In this document: in pieces, positions 1-19,647 of the stretch
Layout: the number at the start of each line of letters is the position of its first letter
Numbering within the stretch: position 1 is the stretch's first letter
Assembly (NCBI GenBank): GCA_039545315.1
Contig: BCIM01000010.1
Location: 733,640 to 797,639, forward strand
Source of the DNA: Kondoa malvinella
Lineage: Eukaryota; Basidiomycota; Agaricostilbomycetes; Agaricostilbales; Kondoaceae
DNA: 64,000 bases
Direction: 5' to 3'
Notes under the pieces: generated by a model
What the model saw: only the letters and a program-made list of their open reading frames with translations
What the model was told of the DNA's origin: nothing
Database searches by the model: none
Made by a program: the position numbers and the translations under genes

Positions 1-3000
1 ATGACGTGCGCTTGTGTACGGTCTTGCTTGGAACGCTAGAGACATCGAGTCTGACCTTTCTTCGTAGTTGATGCTCGTGGGAATATGATCGGTCTACCAC
101 CTTACGTGCAATCATCAGAGGTTGAAATCGTGCAAGACAAGCTGTACCGGAACTCGGGCAAGAACGATCCTCGTAAGGTGCTCTCACGCTGGCTGCAAGA
201 ACTACTTCCGGTACCTTCTTCCATTGCTCTGTCTTTCCAGCTCGAAAAGCTCTTCCGAAACCTCGTCTTGACGCCTGCGGAGATCCTCACCCTTAGACCG
301 CAAGTCGACAAGCTCGTGGCGGAGCACGGCGCGTTGCTCGCTGCTGCCTGTCTAAACCATCTTGGTCAAGATCTGGAGATCATGCGGCATCGAGAGAAAC
401 CTTGGACTGCTGCACCGACCGATCTGATTCAGCTATTGAAGAGTGCCAAATCTCGGCTGGACAGCGCATCTCGAGCTTTGATGTCTACAAACAGACCTGA
501 TAGGCTTATACCTTGCTATCACGTGGTCATGACACCTACAGGAATGGATCTGGAGGGTCCCTAGTGAGCTTCGCTCAACATTTTTGCTGTTGCTAGCTGA
601 AGAAAAACCGTCTAGTCCGGATCAAACGAATCGAGTATTGCGTCGCTATGGTAAAGCCGATCACTTTCTTCGCGTGTCCTTCTTGGATGAAGACCAGCTT
701 GAGTATCGTTTTCCGCTCGAAGTCAACTTTCGCACTTTCCTCGAGTCCTCAGTGAAGAGACTGCTTCAAGACGGCTTCTACCTGGGAGCTCGTAAGTGGG
801 AGGTAAGCACTTCCATATCACACTTGCATCTGTGGGCCCATTGTGTTTGCAGTTCCTTGGCTATTCCCAGTCAGCGCTCAAGACTCGCTCTTTGTGGTTC
901 GTCACACCCTTCGAGATGCCGAATGGCACGACCATCAATGCAGAGCATATTCGCGCTTCGCTTGGTACCTTTGACAAAGTACAGTTTTCACCTAGGTCGG
1001 TAAACCTGTCTTGCGCTGGAACAAAGCCGCTGATTTACTGGATAGTCGTTATGGTGCTCGTCTTGCCCAAGCTTTCACTGCTACCGATCCATCAATCACT
1101 CTGCGACCGGAGCAGATCCTACATCGTAAAGATGTCGAGACCGAACCAGACCTTAGCGGGCAGCAGCTGAATTTCACGTACGCTGCTGCACCATTTCCAA
1201 AGTGAGGGAATTCGGCATACTGACTGAGCTTGGTAGCGACGGTTGTGGCAAAATATCTGCAGAGCTGATGTTGGATGCTTGGGCTGCTTTGAAGAAGCGC
1301 TCGGAAGCGCTAGAAGACAATATGCCGTCAGCCATCCAGTTTCGTCTGGGAGGCTACAAAGGTGTACTCGTCATGGATCCGTATATGGAGGGCAAGTTCA
1401 TGTCAGTCACGCTATTTATCCACTCTACACCAACTGATCTGTCATTCTAGTATGCTTCGGCCAAGTCAGAACAAGTTTGATGGAGGCCAGCAGCTGGAGC
1501 TCGAAATTTGCTCTGCTGCTTTCGAACAGCACAAACCAGGGTGAGCCAATACAATACGCGTAATATGTACGCTGACTTCTCACAGCCCAATGTATTTGAG
1601 TCGACCTTTGGTCAAAACTTTGGGTAATCTTCTGGTAGCGAGAGAAGAAACGTAGCTCATGATGCCATACAGAGGATCGAGGCGTCGAAGTAGAAGCATT
1701 CTTGGACCTGCAGAAGTCTTCTGTCGAAGACGCCGTCAAGATTAAGACTTCTTTGGCTCGAGCGTCCCGAGTCATCGAGCGTAACATGCTTGGCGGTTCC
1801 TACAAAATCTCAAAGATCCTTCCCTTGATCCGAACTCTAAACAATCTCAACGACGACCCGAGCTCTATCTTTGACGAGGGCGGAAGCTTTGGACTCTTTG
1901 TCAAGGAAATTGTTTACTGTTGTCTGAACCACATTCTCCGGCTCATCAAGCAGAAAGCTCGCATCCAGGTGCCAGGAGGCCTGACTGCCATTGGCGTTTG
2001 TGACGAATGGAACTTTCTCAAACCCGGCGAGATTTTCTGCTGTCAGGCTTCTCGTAATGGCGGGGATCCTCGCTGTCTGGAAGGAACAGTGCTCATCTCT
2101 CGTCCACCAACCATTCATCCAGGCGACGTACAGCTGGTCAGAGCCATCGGCCAACCACCTCCGGGATTAGAAAAGCTACTCAAGCTGACGAACGTCGTTA
2201 TCATGTCGGTGCAAGGGATGCGACCTCTGTCAAACTGCTTAGGTGGAGGCGATTTGGACGGCGATCTTTATCAAATCATCGAGCAGCCTGAGCTCTTCCC
2301 TACCAAGGACACGGAACCAGCAGATTACGAGACGGCGAACAAAGACGTGATGCTCGATCGTCCTTGCCAGACCGATGACCTTATCGAGTCCATCATTGGA
2401 TTCTTTGAACATGATCGACTTGGTCTCATTGCTCACCAGCATCTGCTCATCTCTGATCAAACGGAATATGGCTCGACCCATTTCAAGGCTCTAGAGCTGG
2501 CTCGAATCCATTCATTGGCTGTTGATTGTGAGGACCAACTCATGTACGTTGAGCTGAATACTTAGATTTCTCTAGTTCCTAAAACGGGTCGAGTCGTCAT
2601 CAATGACCAGATTCCGCGACCTCTGGTCCCGCTCAAGCCTGACTTCGTCAGTGCTTCGGCAGGAGAATAGTCTTACACTGACAAATAGCTGTAGATGATG
2701 CCTGAAGGCAGCATGGGCATGCCCGATCATACACTCTTTTATGAGAGCAAGCGGGCTCGTGAGTTGCGAGCCTTTTCGCTTCGTCACTCCAATTGAAGTG
2801 CTTAACAGTCGGTCAACTTTTCCGCAATGTCGATATCGAGAGCCACATACCGGCCGACGAGATGCCTCAGCGAATGTCACCCAGTCTACCTGCACCCTTC
2901 GAGGATCTCAAAGCTTTGAACAATTTGAAGCACTCCAAATTCGCTCTACGGGTATGGGATCTCGTGCGCCAAGTCAGAGGACCTTTTGAAGTGGATGTCG

Positions 3001-3582
3001 ACACGCTTCGATTTTGCTCGCAGCTGTTAGGTGAATTAAGTGCTTGCCTACATTATCTAGTCTGATAGCTCGCTGTAGTCGACTATGCTATTGACCTACG
3101 TCAAATTTCTTTGGTCAACTCGCTCAGTCGGCTACCAGGCTATCATCTCACTGAGGCAGAAATTTGCTCCGGGACAATCTTGCTCTCCACAGCCCAGCAT
3201 CGCAAGCGGGTCAATCAGATACAAACGGTATGCAGATCTCGAAGCCGCCGCTTCTTTGCTGACCTTATTTGCAACAGCTCAACCTGCAGTCTGCTGATCT
3301 CGTACAAGGTCTCGAAGCCCATCTGCTAGGAAATGTCTCGCCAAAGGACAAAGTCTGCCGACTCTTCACAGCCTGGAATTTGGCACAGTATCATCTACAA
3401 GAAGACGAGAAGTTCGGTGCCAAGTCGTACGTGCTGTGTCGCCAGCTCTCTGTTGTTCTCACTTGTATTACAGCTTCGGATTGGTTGCGCTCAAGCTTTT
3501 ACTTCATACGCTGTTCGACGACATCAAAGCATCCGGCAGCACCTGGAATGGCCGAAGAGCTGTCGCTAGAGCCGAGTTCTGA
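1..3582 (+). CDS. RNA-dependent RNA polymerase (QDE-1/Rdp1 type), 5'-truncated by window
   Basis: Eukaryotic RNAi RdRP, which makes double-stranded RNA from single-stranded templates to feed Dicer/Argonaute silencing. The left edge cuts the gene: the first full exon starts about 68, after a 3' splice site (ttcttcgtag) preceded by CTGAC. Exons joined by eye give family blocks in order: LEGPYPDQTNRVLRRYG, FLRVSFLDED, FLGYSQSALKTRSLWF, SPSRYGARLAQAF, NDGCGKIS, LAVDFPKTGRVV. The catalytic loop GGGDLDGD lies at about 2242-2265, with all three aspartates present. At least ten introns of 35-67 nt interrupt it, for example 560-611, 805-853 and 1203-1237. The last exon begins after an intron at 3429-3474, and the reading frame stops with TGA at 3580-3582. 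Transcription converges with the esterase gene, whose stop lies about 90 bp away. Family assignment is firm; exact splice sites are inferred. Confidence 0.9.
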
Positions 3583-3673
3583 TATTCTCAATCGCATGTA
3601 TATAACTTATGCCGCATCCATTTTGGGTTTATTCTTGTAATCTAGCATGCACAGCACTTCATGGAATATCTAC

Positions 3674-4828
3674 TCATTGTTCTAGCTCCAAGACGTTCAG
3701 CACCTCTTTTGCCATCACTGCGTGAAATTTCGAAGTCGGATGAAGCCCACTAGGTAGACATGAGTAAATCGAGATTGCTCTTTGAGATCTGAACTTACTC
3801 GCACCACATCTAAGCAACAAGAAGTCAGATCTCGTTGTAAACATGAGGCAGAACCAAATTTACCCCTCCTCGCCAAGCTGTTACGTCTTCCTCCGTAAAG
3901 CCATAAGACTGTGGATTGTCGTATACTCTCTCAAACAGCTTCCAGGTAGGCACTAACACTTGTCGGCAGTCTGACCTCTGACTCGCTATACGACTCGTCA
4001 GTAAGAGTTTCCCGGAACGAAATGCCCGGACAAACCTATGTCTGGCAAATGATCGTTCCAGGACTGTATCTTCCGCCGTAAAGCTTGACAATGTTCCGGA
4101 TTTGCTAGTTCACGCATCCTCGGCGGACAATTGAACAATAAGAACCGACGAGCGCCTTTCGAGTAAAGCTTTTCTTGTAATTGGATGATAGATTGAGCTG
4201 CTTTCGCGCTGGCTGCTTCGTCTTGCAAGAAGAAGTTGTCATTGACTCCCGTAAAGATGCAAAAGAGGGAGTCCTCGGCAGACCAGTCTTTACAGCGAGG
4301 CAAGTCATTATCAATAAAGCCAATGTCGATTTGAGGCCAGATTTGCGCTATCGTACTCCCGCCTTGAGCACAATCAGCTTCTTAGGTGTAAGTATAGTGA
4401 CGGAATACAGCTTACCGATTGCATAGTCGAAAGCGCGCAATTCCTTATCGAAAACGCTTCCTCCATTCTTGACTAGATGGCCGACCCAACTAAGGCCAAC
4501 GCAAGGCATGAGTAAGACAGATCTACTGATCAAGAGGAGGCAGACGTGCTTCGGGTAGTCGCCTTCTGCACCCCATTTTAGCTTTTCCGTCTCGCAGTCA
4601 CCTGGCCTGTCGCATATATTCAGCCAAGTGCTAGCCAGCAAAGCGAGAGGGAGAGCACCATTCGACGCCCATAGGACATTCATGACATGGCATACAACAG
4701 GAGCGTGCATCATACCCAATGGAAGAATACGAGTCTAAGAAAATAACTCAGTGATGTCGATAATTCGTTGTACCGAGGATAGTACCGCCGAATATGAACA
4801 GGTTGCGAATTTTGTGCTTCTGTGACAT
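3674..4828 (-). CDS. SGNH/GDSL-family esterase/lipase
   Basis: Predicted serine hydrolase acting on ester bonds (acetyl or acyl groups); the substrate is unknown. Start ATG at 4828. The first exon (MSQKHKIRNLFIFG) splices into DSYSSIGYD, restoring the family motif FGDSYSS with the nucleophilic serine. The next blocks are FDYAIGGSTIAQIW, the GVNDNFF block (family block with catalytic Asn) and, after two more introns, CDGLHPTSKFH with the Asp-x-x-His pair. The whole catalytic set is therefore present, and the reading frame ends LELEQ-stop at 3674. No signal peptide is evident, so it may be intracellular, unlike many secreted fungal CE16 relatives. The exon structure between the GDSY exon and the WVGHLV exon (about 4500-4740) is not fully resolved. 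Confidence 0.82.
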
Positions 4829-4945
4829 GCTTGTAGTGGTGAAAGAACTACCTCCCATGCTCTGATGGCTGTTCTCGAAAGAAACAAAAGAAGCGTGTTG
4901 AATTACGTGATGCAACGCGTCTCTTCAAACATAACAGCGACGTGA

Positions 4946-5563
4946 ATGTCTGGCGTGCCATTCAAGAATGAGTACTATAGACGCGAAGTCGGGTGAGTCA
5001 CTATCCAGGCAGACAGATAGGAGCTGAGGCTACACTAGTACTGACAAGACGTGTTCAATGTGTCATAAAGCTACAAAATGCTGTCTAGCTACGTGAGCTC
5101 CTTCATATACTTCCTATCTTCAGCTAATGATGACAGCATTAACGTCGACTCCTTCCTCTACTGCTGCCCGAGCCATCTGTTGGATCGGGGCTTCTGCACA
5201 ATCATCCCTGAGCCAGAGCTAGACTCTATTAAGCCAAGCGAGGACGACATAGCTGGTGTAGTGAAGGAATATCAGGAGCGAGAGCAGAAAAAGGCAAAGA
5301 AAGATGACAAGGGTGATGAGAAGGAAAGTGATATAAAGGCTAAGGAAAAGAAACCTGCTTCGCCCTCTGTCAAGTCTCCACCGCCTGGGAAAACGAGAGC
5401 GCAAAAGTATACGCTGCATAGGGAGATCTTCCAAATCGCAAGTCACACGCTTGCTCCGGATCGTATTCTGACGCCTCTATAGCAAGTGGACGCATACAAG
5501 TCTCAACAAGCAAAGAAACAAGCAGCCAACATCCCTCGAGCACCTCGTGGAAATTTTTCATAG
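4946..5563 (+). CDS. VFA1: Vps4-associated protein 1 (Vfa1-like)
   Basis: Small zinc-binding protein that in yeast binds the ESCRT-disassembly ATPase Vps4 at endosomes. Spliced product: MSGVPFKNEYYRREVG, TDKTCSMCHKAT, then FLYCCPSHLLDRGFC. This gives the two CxxC/CPxH half-sites expected for the family. A Lys/Glu-rich coiled region (PSEDDIAGVVKEYQEREQKK) follows, and the C-terminus is KYTLHREIFQIQ...AAN-IPRAPRGNFS. Three introns are needed. The last (about 5435-5489) must use a GC donor (ATC|GCAAGT), because only that frame reproduces the conserved IPRAPRG tail. It lies head-to-head with the SGNH gene, with start codons about 115 bp apart. Confidence 0.85.
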
Positions 5564-5652
5564 ACCGGAAACATGGATGTAAAATGCATAATGAAGTGTA
5601 AAATGCCCGAGTAATTGTACAAGTGAAACGAATTTACGGAACCGAGACCATA

Positions 5653-10623
<4,971 letters not shown>

Positions 10624-10819
10624 TTTCGCGTAAAGCCCGTGGTATAGTTCAACGCAATAGAGCACAAGGGGAATCCAAAGGGCCTGCTGTTTGGTATAAT
10701 AGGTAAAGGTTCCTGGCTGCTCCCACCAGCCAGAACACGCAGGTATAGTTTTGGAGAGAGAGAGTCACAAAAAGTCGTGTTGATTCATGCATATTTGCCA
10801 CGGTAGCTACTAAGTCTGG

Positions 10820-12163
10820 CTACAATGCTCCTCCTCTTGCATTCGCTACCAAGGCATACTCAAACTCTTCCTTGAACACCTCAGGCTTGCGCGAGAGCAC
10901 GCGCTGTTATCTCATGAGCGTCTATCTTGCGTCTTTTGCCAGAACATACCCGTCGACTAATACCACATCAGCTCAAGCCAATACCGCACTGAAGAAAAGA
11001 CTCACAACACCCAGGAACCATCTCTGATCTCGACAAAAGCTTCATCACTCATGACACCCAACATGTTATTGCTATCATGCTTCGGCAACCAATATTTCGG
11101 AGTCAAGCTTATCTGTACATCGCGTCCTATTCAACACCTGAAGATGCAAAAGAGCACGAGACGCACAGGGTTCATCAATCTCAACTTTGGGAATTCCGTC
11201 TGCCAAGGTCTACCGATCCAAGGCAAGACAGAAAGCGTGTGATGGAGTTGTACAGGTCCAGCATTGATGATTTGAGCTGTTCGTCGAGCGAAAGGATCTC
11301 GGATCTTGCCGTTTGCCGCAGCGGGCGTGAGGACTACTCGAGTGATTCGGTTCATTCCTCTCGCTATCACGTCTATGAAAGATATCAGCATGAACAGAAG
11401 AGAAATACAACAGACATACAGAAAGGTGCAGATAGACCTATGAGGCCGAATAGAGTAGCAAGCCCGACATGAACCGCAGGATTTATAGCTGCAAAAGGAC
11501 GTCAATGGACATCTTTTGCGCATGCGAGAGAGGACATACGAACATCATTTCCGAGCTTCCTGTTTTGCTCTTCAAGCCAGCCCATGTCACCTCTGCACCA
11601 AATCAGCGAATTTACTAGGCTATCTCGATTGAACTTACAGCTCATATGCTTTATACAGACTAACTCCCAGGTCATCAGTCCTCATCTGACTTGTGTCCAG
11701 TAAAGACGTACCATATAGGAGCGCCAACGATAGCTTCTGACAGTCTCATTAAACCCACATCCTGCTCAATTGGCAGATCACATACATAGGAACAGGAACA
11801 AAGGACTGTTGCCTTTTGCACTTGACGCATATACTTCTATCGCATCTGCTGGACGGCTTAGCTAGTGAAAGACCAAAGGCAGCAAGAGAACTGACGAGTT
11901 GGCAGATTCGCCTGATTCTCTCCTGCATAGCTTGATGGTCCAGCTATTGGATTGGCTATAGGTACGCTGGGAGCAGCAGCCGGAGCAACGGACGGAGCTG
12001 GATCAGCTCGAGGCGCTGGCTGGCGGGCAGATTCGTTCTTTCGCTTGATCGGCGCGAATCTCTTCGACTTGCTGTGAGCAGCACGAGATTGTATCCTGCC
12101 AGTGACAATTGGTATAGAAGCAACTCGTCTACAGAGACTTTGTGGTATCAAGAGAGTCGACAT
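10820..12163 (-). CDS. predicted mitochondrial membrane protein, function unknown
   Basis: Family not recognised. Start ATG at 12163 gives MSTLLIPQSLCRRVASIPIV followed by Arg/Ser-rich sequence without acids, a good mitochondrial presequence, then a Pro/Ala-rich linker. Later exons read LMRLSEAIVGAPIW, LYKAYEL, GDMGWLEEQNRKLGNDV and a hydrophobic segment PAVHVGLATLFGLIGLSAPF that could span the inner membrane. These are followed by ARGMNRITRVVLTPAA, RRTAQIINAGPVQLHHTLS, LTPKYWLPKHDSNNMLG and a C-terminus EEFEYALVANARGGAL-stop. About six introns. It sits about 200 bp from the RPC1 start, on the same strand. The layout (presequence, TM, matrix or intermembrane-space domain) resembles TMEM70/TMEM223-like assembly factors, but no diagnostic motif supports that. 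Confidence 0.6.
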
Positions 12164-12253
12164 GTTCGCGGTCAGTGTCAAAGGCCAAAGAAAGCAGATT
12201 TAGGAAATGCACAAATCGAATGGATCGCATTGCACATTCCATCATTGAACAGC

Positions 12254-14246
<1,993 letters not shown>

Positions 14247-14371
14247 AATGGCAGATAGTGAACGTAAAGTCGCAGCTAAGGCGAAAGTCAAAACTCTGTC
14301 TCGGGCAATTCTATTCACCCGAGAGCATTGGTGGCACAACTAGCAGTACAAGTCCCTTCTATACATACCCA

Positions 14372-17300
14372 TTACTGTCTATAATACGGTTGTTGAGGTT
14401 GCTGTGGGAGCCCGGGTATCGAGCGAAGCAAAGCTTGGGCGTTCGCGAATGCTTGATTGCCTTGCGGTGCTCCTTGAGGCTGTTGCCAGACTTGCGGCTG
14501 ACCAGGTGGTGGTGGTCTATACTGCCCGTAGCCGCCATACGCTGCGCTTGCAGGGGGTTGCTGGTAGTTCATGGGCGGTTGCTGATATGGCGCGCTTTGC
14601 TGTGGTGGGAAACGAATATGCTGATTATGTTGAGGAGGAGGCTGATATGCGTTGTGTTGCGGAGGAGGGCGGTATCCATTATAGCCGTTTCCAGGGTAGC
14701 CTGAATCCACTATCGGTGCTGGAGGAGTATGTGGTCGAGGTGCATTGTTATACTGCATTGGCGGGCCTCTATTGTAGTCTTGCGGCGGCGGGTAGTGACC
14801 TTGAGGCGGCCCATTGTTGCTATAGCCCTGATACGGACCGTTGTTGTTGTTTCTCGGCGGACCTTGATTATAGCCGCCACGACCTGGCCGTCTCACACCA
14901 ACACCGTCGATATCTCGCCTGTTCTGATGGAAGCCACCTCCGCCGTTCTGCTGTCTGCGATCCGGCACACCTCCTCGCTTGACTGTGTCCTTGTCGTACG
15001 GATCAAGAGTGCCTTTCTGCACTTTCGCGCCGGGAAGAAGCACACTACGATGAGGTCGAAGCTGCTTGGGGAAATAGTAGAAAGACACCACTGATCGGTC
15101 ATTGTCGATATCGCCCTGACCAGCAAGGTCGAGCGGACTGAAATATGTCGCGCCGGGAACGCATTCGGGATCTGGCATGAGCGCGCCAAACATCCCTTTG
15201 GCGTTGGCTGGGTTGATTGGAAGAGGCTGGCACATAGAATGAGACAACATCTCAAGCAGTTTGACATTAGACTGACCTCTTTTGGTCCTTTGTTGCCATA
15301 CATGCCAGAGATCGTTGACCACAGCGGATGGTCTTCATGCACAAAGATCGCATCGTGCCCACGAGAGTTTCTCCTCTTCTCATCATCAGACAGCTGATCT
15401 TGTCTGGGATCGAGGGCGCCCAATAATCGATCTTGCTCGATGAAAGGTAATAGCGCTACACCCTGCCAAAGCATCTTCTTGCCATTCATGTCGATATCGA
15501 AGTTTTCTGGGTAGAAGTCAATGATAGGCGAGTCTTCGTTGATCATCAGCCCTTGGAATGGTTTTGGAATATGTTGTCGACTGTATGTTCAAACGGAGGT
15601 TAGCTTTTGCATAGCAAATGTACTTCGTTAACGCACCTGGCAGCGGGGAAGACACCCATAAGCTGATCATAAGGTCTGAAAGGCTCTCCGAGCTCAAAAT
15701 TGATATCCAACTCAGACAATTCAGTAAAGTCGGAAGCGAAAGGCGCAAAGTGATAAGGGTAGAACCACTGCCATGAAGGACAGCCTTGGTAGTAGTACGC
15801 CAGAACCCAACAGAGGCCTTCCATGTATGCTTTGACGACGCTGGAATTCCGCGAGATATTAGCGCACGTCAGCGCAACTAATTGACTGGACTCACCCTCG
15901 CCTGTATTCAGTATCCGAAAGCTCAACGCCAAACTTTTGTCTGTAGTATCGCTCTTTGTATCCAGGTTCGTACAATCTGGGCACGTCAAATTTGGTTCAG
16001 CCAAGAGTGCGCAAACTCACTTAACAGTATCTTCCTGCTCAACCATTTGATCGCCCAGAACATTCAGTGGTTTCGGCACGGCAGGTCCTTTCGCTTGGCT
16101 ACCAATGAGCACACTCGTATCTCCCGCATCTTCGTCATCATCTTCCTCCTGCTCTACGTCTTGAGCTGGTTTATCAAGGATCGAATCTGCATCAGCGCGT
16201 GAAGGTGGTACATCAGCTTCGTCGGCCTTTCTCTTGACTCCTCTTGTCTCATCCGTAGCCATAGCGGTGTCCTGCTCTTCAATCTTCGCTTCGGGCGCTT
16301 CCTCTTCAGCCGGCGGAAGTTCACCGCGCAATTCAGCCTTCAATCGTTCTGCGGCAGACATGTTCTCCGCCTTGACTTTGGCAGTATCGATCTTTGGCGG
16401 TTCTGGGTTAGGAGCGAGGAAGCCAGCCGGTTTGCCAGGGAGAAAGGGAGGTTTGTTGGGAAGACTAGATGGAGCGCCATTGGAAGAGGTATTCACTTGC
16501 TTGTACGATGAAGAGGACATGGACTCGAAGCTTGCGTTGCTCTGCGATGGTCGACTAGAGTTGTTGTCGGCTTCGATGCGACGACGCTTGTCGTTCTTAT
16601 CTTGCCTTTCCTCGGCTACAGTGGCGTTCAGCTCAAATTCCTGCTCAAACCAACAGGACTGACCTTCTCTACGCTTTCTGAAGATCTCATCTTCGCGAGA
16701 TGCCAAACCATCAAGGATGAATTGCGCCCTTTCAAGCCTGACTCTTCCATGCTCTGTCATGTAGCCACCCATGTTAGGCAACTCCTTCTTCCAAATTTCC
16801 AACAAGACATCAATCGCTCCTTCCCTAATTTCCAGACTTGGCAAATGAGGCAAGAAATCATTGCCGACAAAGAAGATCAAAAACACCCAATCGTCCAAAG
16901 AACGCTCAAAGTCCCAATCAGCACCAGGAACATTGAGCTCGACCTCGAGGTATTCGCGCAACACGCCAACATCGAGGAAAATAAAAGGTTTCCGAACGGG
17001 ATTCGCAGCTGCTTCAGCGGCCTCATTCTCTTGAGCCTTCTTGATCTTGTCTAATGGAGCAGTGCACATAGAGGAATGATGACCCGGTTGACCGCATCGA
17101 TGACACCCTCTCGGTTTGGCTGCTTGAAGGAAGACGTCTTCTCGGAGGACCTTGAAATGTGGTTCATGAGTTGCGAGCGACAACATGATCAGATCGGCAT
17201 CAAGACCATAGATGACATGTTTGGTATTTGGGTTGTAGTTTGGCTGAACACGCTGCTTACGGATGAAGTCCATGATCTTGTGTTCTCCCTCACCGGGTAC

Positions 17301-18117
17301 GGACGCGTCGGAAATAATGACCGTGAGCTGTCAGAATCGCAAACGAATGAGTAGTATTCTTCGATACAAAGATCCTACTGACATCTTGCCAACCTGGTGA
17401 GCTGTTCATCTTTTTGGCTACCCAATATCTCAGACAAGAGGCCAAAAGATCCATAAAAGGCGTTCCGGGTGTGATAGCATTCGAGTCCCAAGCTTTCTTG
17501 CCATTCAGCATCTCCTCATTGACAGTTCTTCCAAGTAGCTTCCACTCTTCAATCGCTTCCAATCTCGCTTCTTCCTTTTCTTGCGCTTCCCTCGCAGCTC
17601 TGAAACGCCTCGACCGCTGTTGGTTCATCTTTGCTCGTGGTGCGACACCATCAATGGCCATGAAGAGCAGCTTGCGAGGCTTGACCATGTTGACTACACG
17701 CTCGGTATAGTTGAAGATTTCAATCATCATTTCTTGCTCAGTTTCTGGAGCTGGTTTGCCCTCTGGATGGGTACACGGGTGGACGATTCCATTCATATCT
17801 AAGTAGAGTCTTGATATAGCATGAGCTAGAGCTACTTTAATGGCATAGAGGAGCTCACGCATCGAATTCTTGTCCATTGGGATTCTTGTTTGCCATGTTG
17901 GTCTTATCTTCATCATCTTCTACGACGGAAGAGACAATCTTTGGGTACTTGCGACTGCCAGAGTGTCGTCAGCGGAGTGCCAGACAGCCCCAGGAAAGAG
18001 GCAAGGAAAGGGGAAAAGCTAACCTGAGCCATCGAAACAACGCTGGTCTGTCAAATTAAGGGATGATCAATACACAATTCGGCTATGACCTAGCACGCGA
18101 AGAGCTTACACTCCCAT
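14372..18117 (-). CDS. RAT1: 5'-3' exoribonuclease 2 (Rat1/Xrn2)
   Basis: Nuclear 5'-monophosphate-dependent exonuclease for transcription termination and rRNA/snoRNA 5' trimming. The first exon holds only eight coding bases (ATGGGAGT). Splicing gives [20 protein letters not shown], the canonical start. Blocks: [12 protein letters not shown] (catalytic Asp), [57 protein letters not shown] zinc knuckle ([14 protein letters not shown], about 17060-17100) is inserted between conserved regions, as in other fungal Rat1/plant Xrn2 proteins. The C-terminus (about 14372-14990) is a low-complexity Gly/Pro/Tyr/Asn/Gln-rich tail with RGG-like pieces, ending PYYRQ-stop. Its stop lies 125 bp upstream of the SFA1 start. 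Confidence 0.93.
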
Positions 18118-18446
18118 CTTGACAGCTGGTCACAAATGCAAAGCACTGATGGAAACGAGGAGACACCGAAAAAAGCAACAAAGAACACGAAACAGGGGAA
18201 TCTAGCCTGTATTAGGGTATCCTGCTATGCTTTGAAAGCTGGTATCGAGGTCTCTGTGCCAAGCGGAGGAGCTTGAGCACTTGGTCGAATATGTTTAATC
18301 GATGAAATCATAAGGTCAACCCCTTGCCACATGCCCCCATAATACAGCGGTATCTACTAGTAGCCAAGCGATCCTATCTCGCCATTCATCTCATCTGACT
18401 CCCCATCAAAACATCCGCATCTAACTAGCTCTTCCGAAGCAGCGGC

Positions 18447-19276
18447 TCAATGCAAGACAGCAACGCTGCTCTGTGGAACGGCAGAATAGAGGAGAGACCA
18501 AGGGCTTTTGTCGAAAGCTTCTTCATACATCTGCCGCGTGAGACGATTGAGGATGCTAGGCTGAAGTCCTGCCTCAGCCAGCTTGTTGATGGGGTTCGCG
18601 AGAGCTTGAATAGTTCCTGCAGCTATATTCATTCGCTGTAAACGCTTCGTGAGGAACGCCAGCACTGTTTACGATCTGAATTAGCTCTTGGTCGCCTAAA
18701 GCAATGATTTACTGACGATCTTCTGCATGTGCTTCATTCTCGGCAGCTGGATCGCCAAAAGGGTTCCTGTCTTCGACCTCTGGTGCGCGTGACATAGGCA
18801 CATATTGAGATCGAGCAGGTTGAGCTGCTTGTCGACTAGTAGCTTGCTGAGCTTGTCCGGCGGGTCTTGCGGCTGTTGCATCAAAGGGAGATCTGGTGAG
18901 CTCTTGCATAACTTCTGAAAGCAATACACACGAGGGACACCCCCCATCGTCATCGTCGCTATCCATTGTTACATCGATGATTACTGAGACTCTAGGTTGC
19001 TGCGCTGATGCGCGTGCCGCGGTTGCTCTGTAGGTAGCGGCTGAGCAGGTACTTGCGAAGAGGCAGTGACAGTTGGGCCTGGCATCTTGTCGCTATCACC
19101 AGCACTGTAGGTCTCGTCTCTGTAGAAATCAAAGTTAGCGACTAGTTCATTAGAGGCCCGAGGTGATCTTACAAAAGTATACAGTTCCGAATACTGTGTC
19201 TTTCGAGCTCGTCTTTCACCCGACAAGTCTGTGCACGCTTGCTACTCTTTGTGCTGGTGACTGTATGGCCCATCAT
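18447..19276 (-). CDS. hypothetical protein, acidic/low-complexity, unknown
   Basis: Not recognised. A plausible chain starts MMGHTVTSTKSSKRAQTCRV near 19276. It continues through an intron (about 19128-19176) into DETYSAGDSDKMPGPTV and PAQPLPTEQPRHAHQRSNLE, then DDDDGGCPSCVLLSEVMQEL. Gln/Ala-rich sequence follows, then NPFGDPAAENEAHAEDLLAF, ALANPINKLAEAGLQPSILN and QMYEEAFDKSPWSLLYSAVP, ending VAVLH-stop. The join around 18966-18985 needs a very short intron of about 28 nt, or else the gene starts at MDSDDDDGG (18966). The C-terminal part has helical, coding-like composition. No domain is evident. Confidence 0.45.
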
Positions 19277-19647
19277 AAGACCGGACTGGCTGCTCGCAGC
19301 ATCGTAATTTACCGCGGACTGTAACCAGCATTTTCCCGTCCATGGTCTGGCCGCAATGCATCGGATTGACCTCGGCACAACCCATGTAGTGACGGATGAG
19401 GTTGGAAGAGCAGGTGACTGCCGTAAGAAAGCTTTAATATCGGTCTCCAAACAGGGACATCTTCACATACAGAAGCGGTCACAGTCATTACTGCTGCATG
19501 ACACCCTAGTAGTGCGCGTGATCACGATGAATTGCCCTTGAAAGCCATGCCTTCTCTCTTGCGTGAGTCCTGATACTACGTCTCCAAGCGAAACGTCCAG
19601 GATCCTAAGCGCAGGAGCCATAGCAGGCGGAAGATAAGGGTTGATTA

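Noticed and set aside
560..595. Short intron with a weak GTCCCT donor in RdRP
   Set aside because: A 52-nt intron with GTGAGC donor gives LEGPYPDQTNRV, which fits the family better.
985..1001. A 17-nt intron or frameshift in the RdRP gene after TFDK
   Set aside because: A normal 51-nt intron (gtcggt...ggatag, about 997-1047) gives the conserved SPSRYGARLAQAF, so no micro-intron or mutation is needed.
14404..15094. Plus-strand frames of 120-190 codons opposite the RAT1 tail
   Set aside because: They are antisense to the low-complexity Gly/Pro/Gln/Tyr-coding region of RAT1 and have no features of their own.
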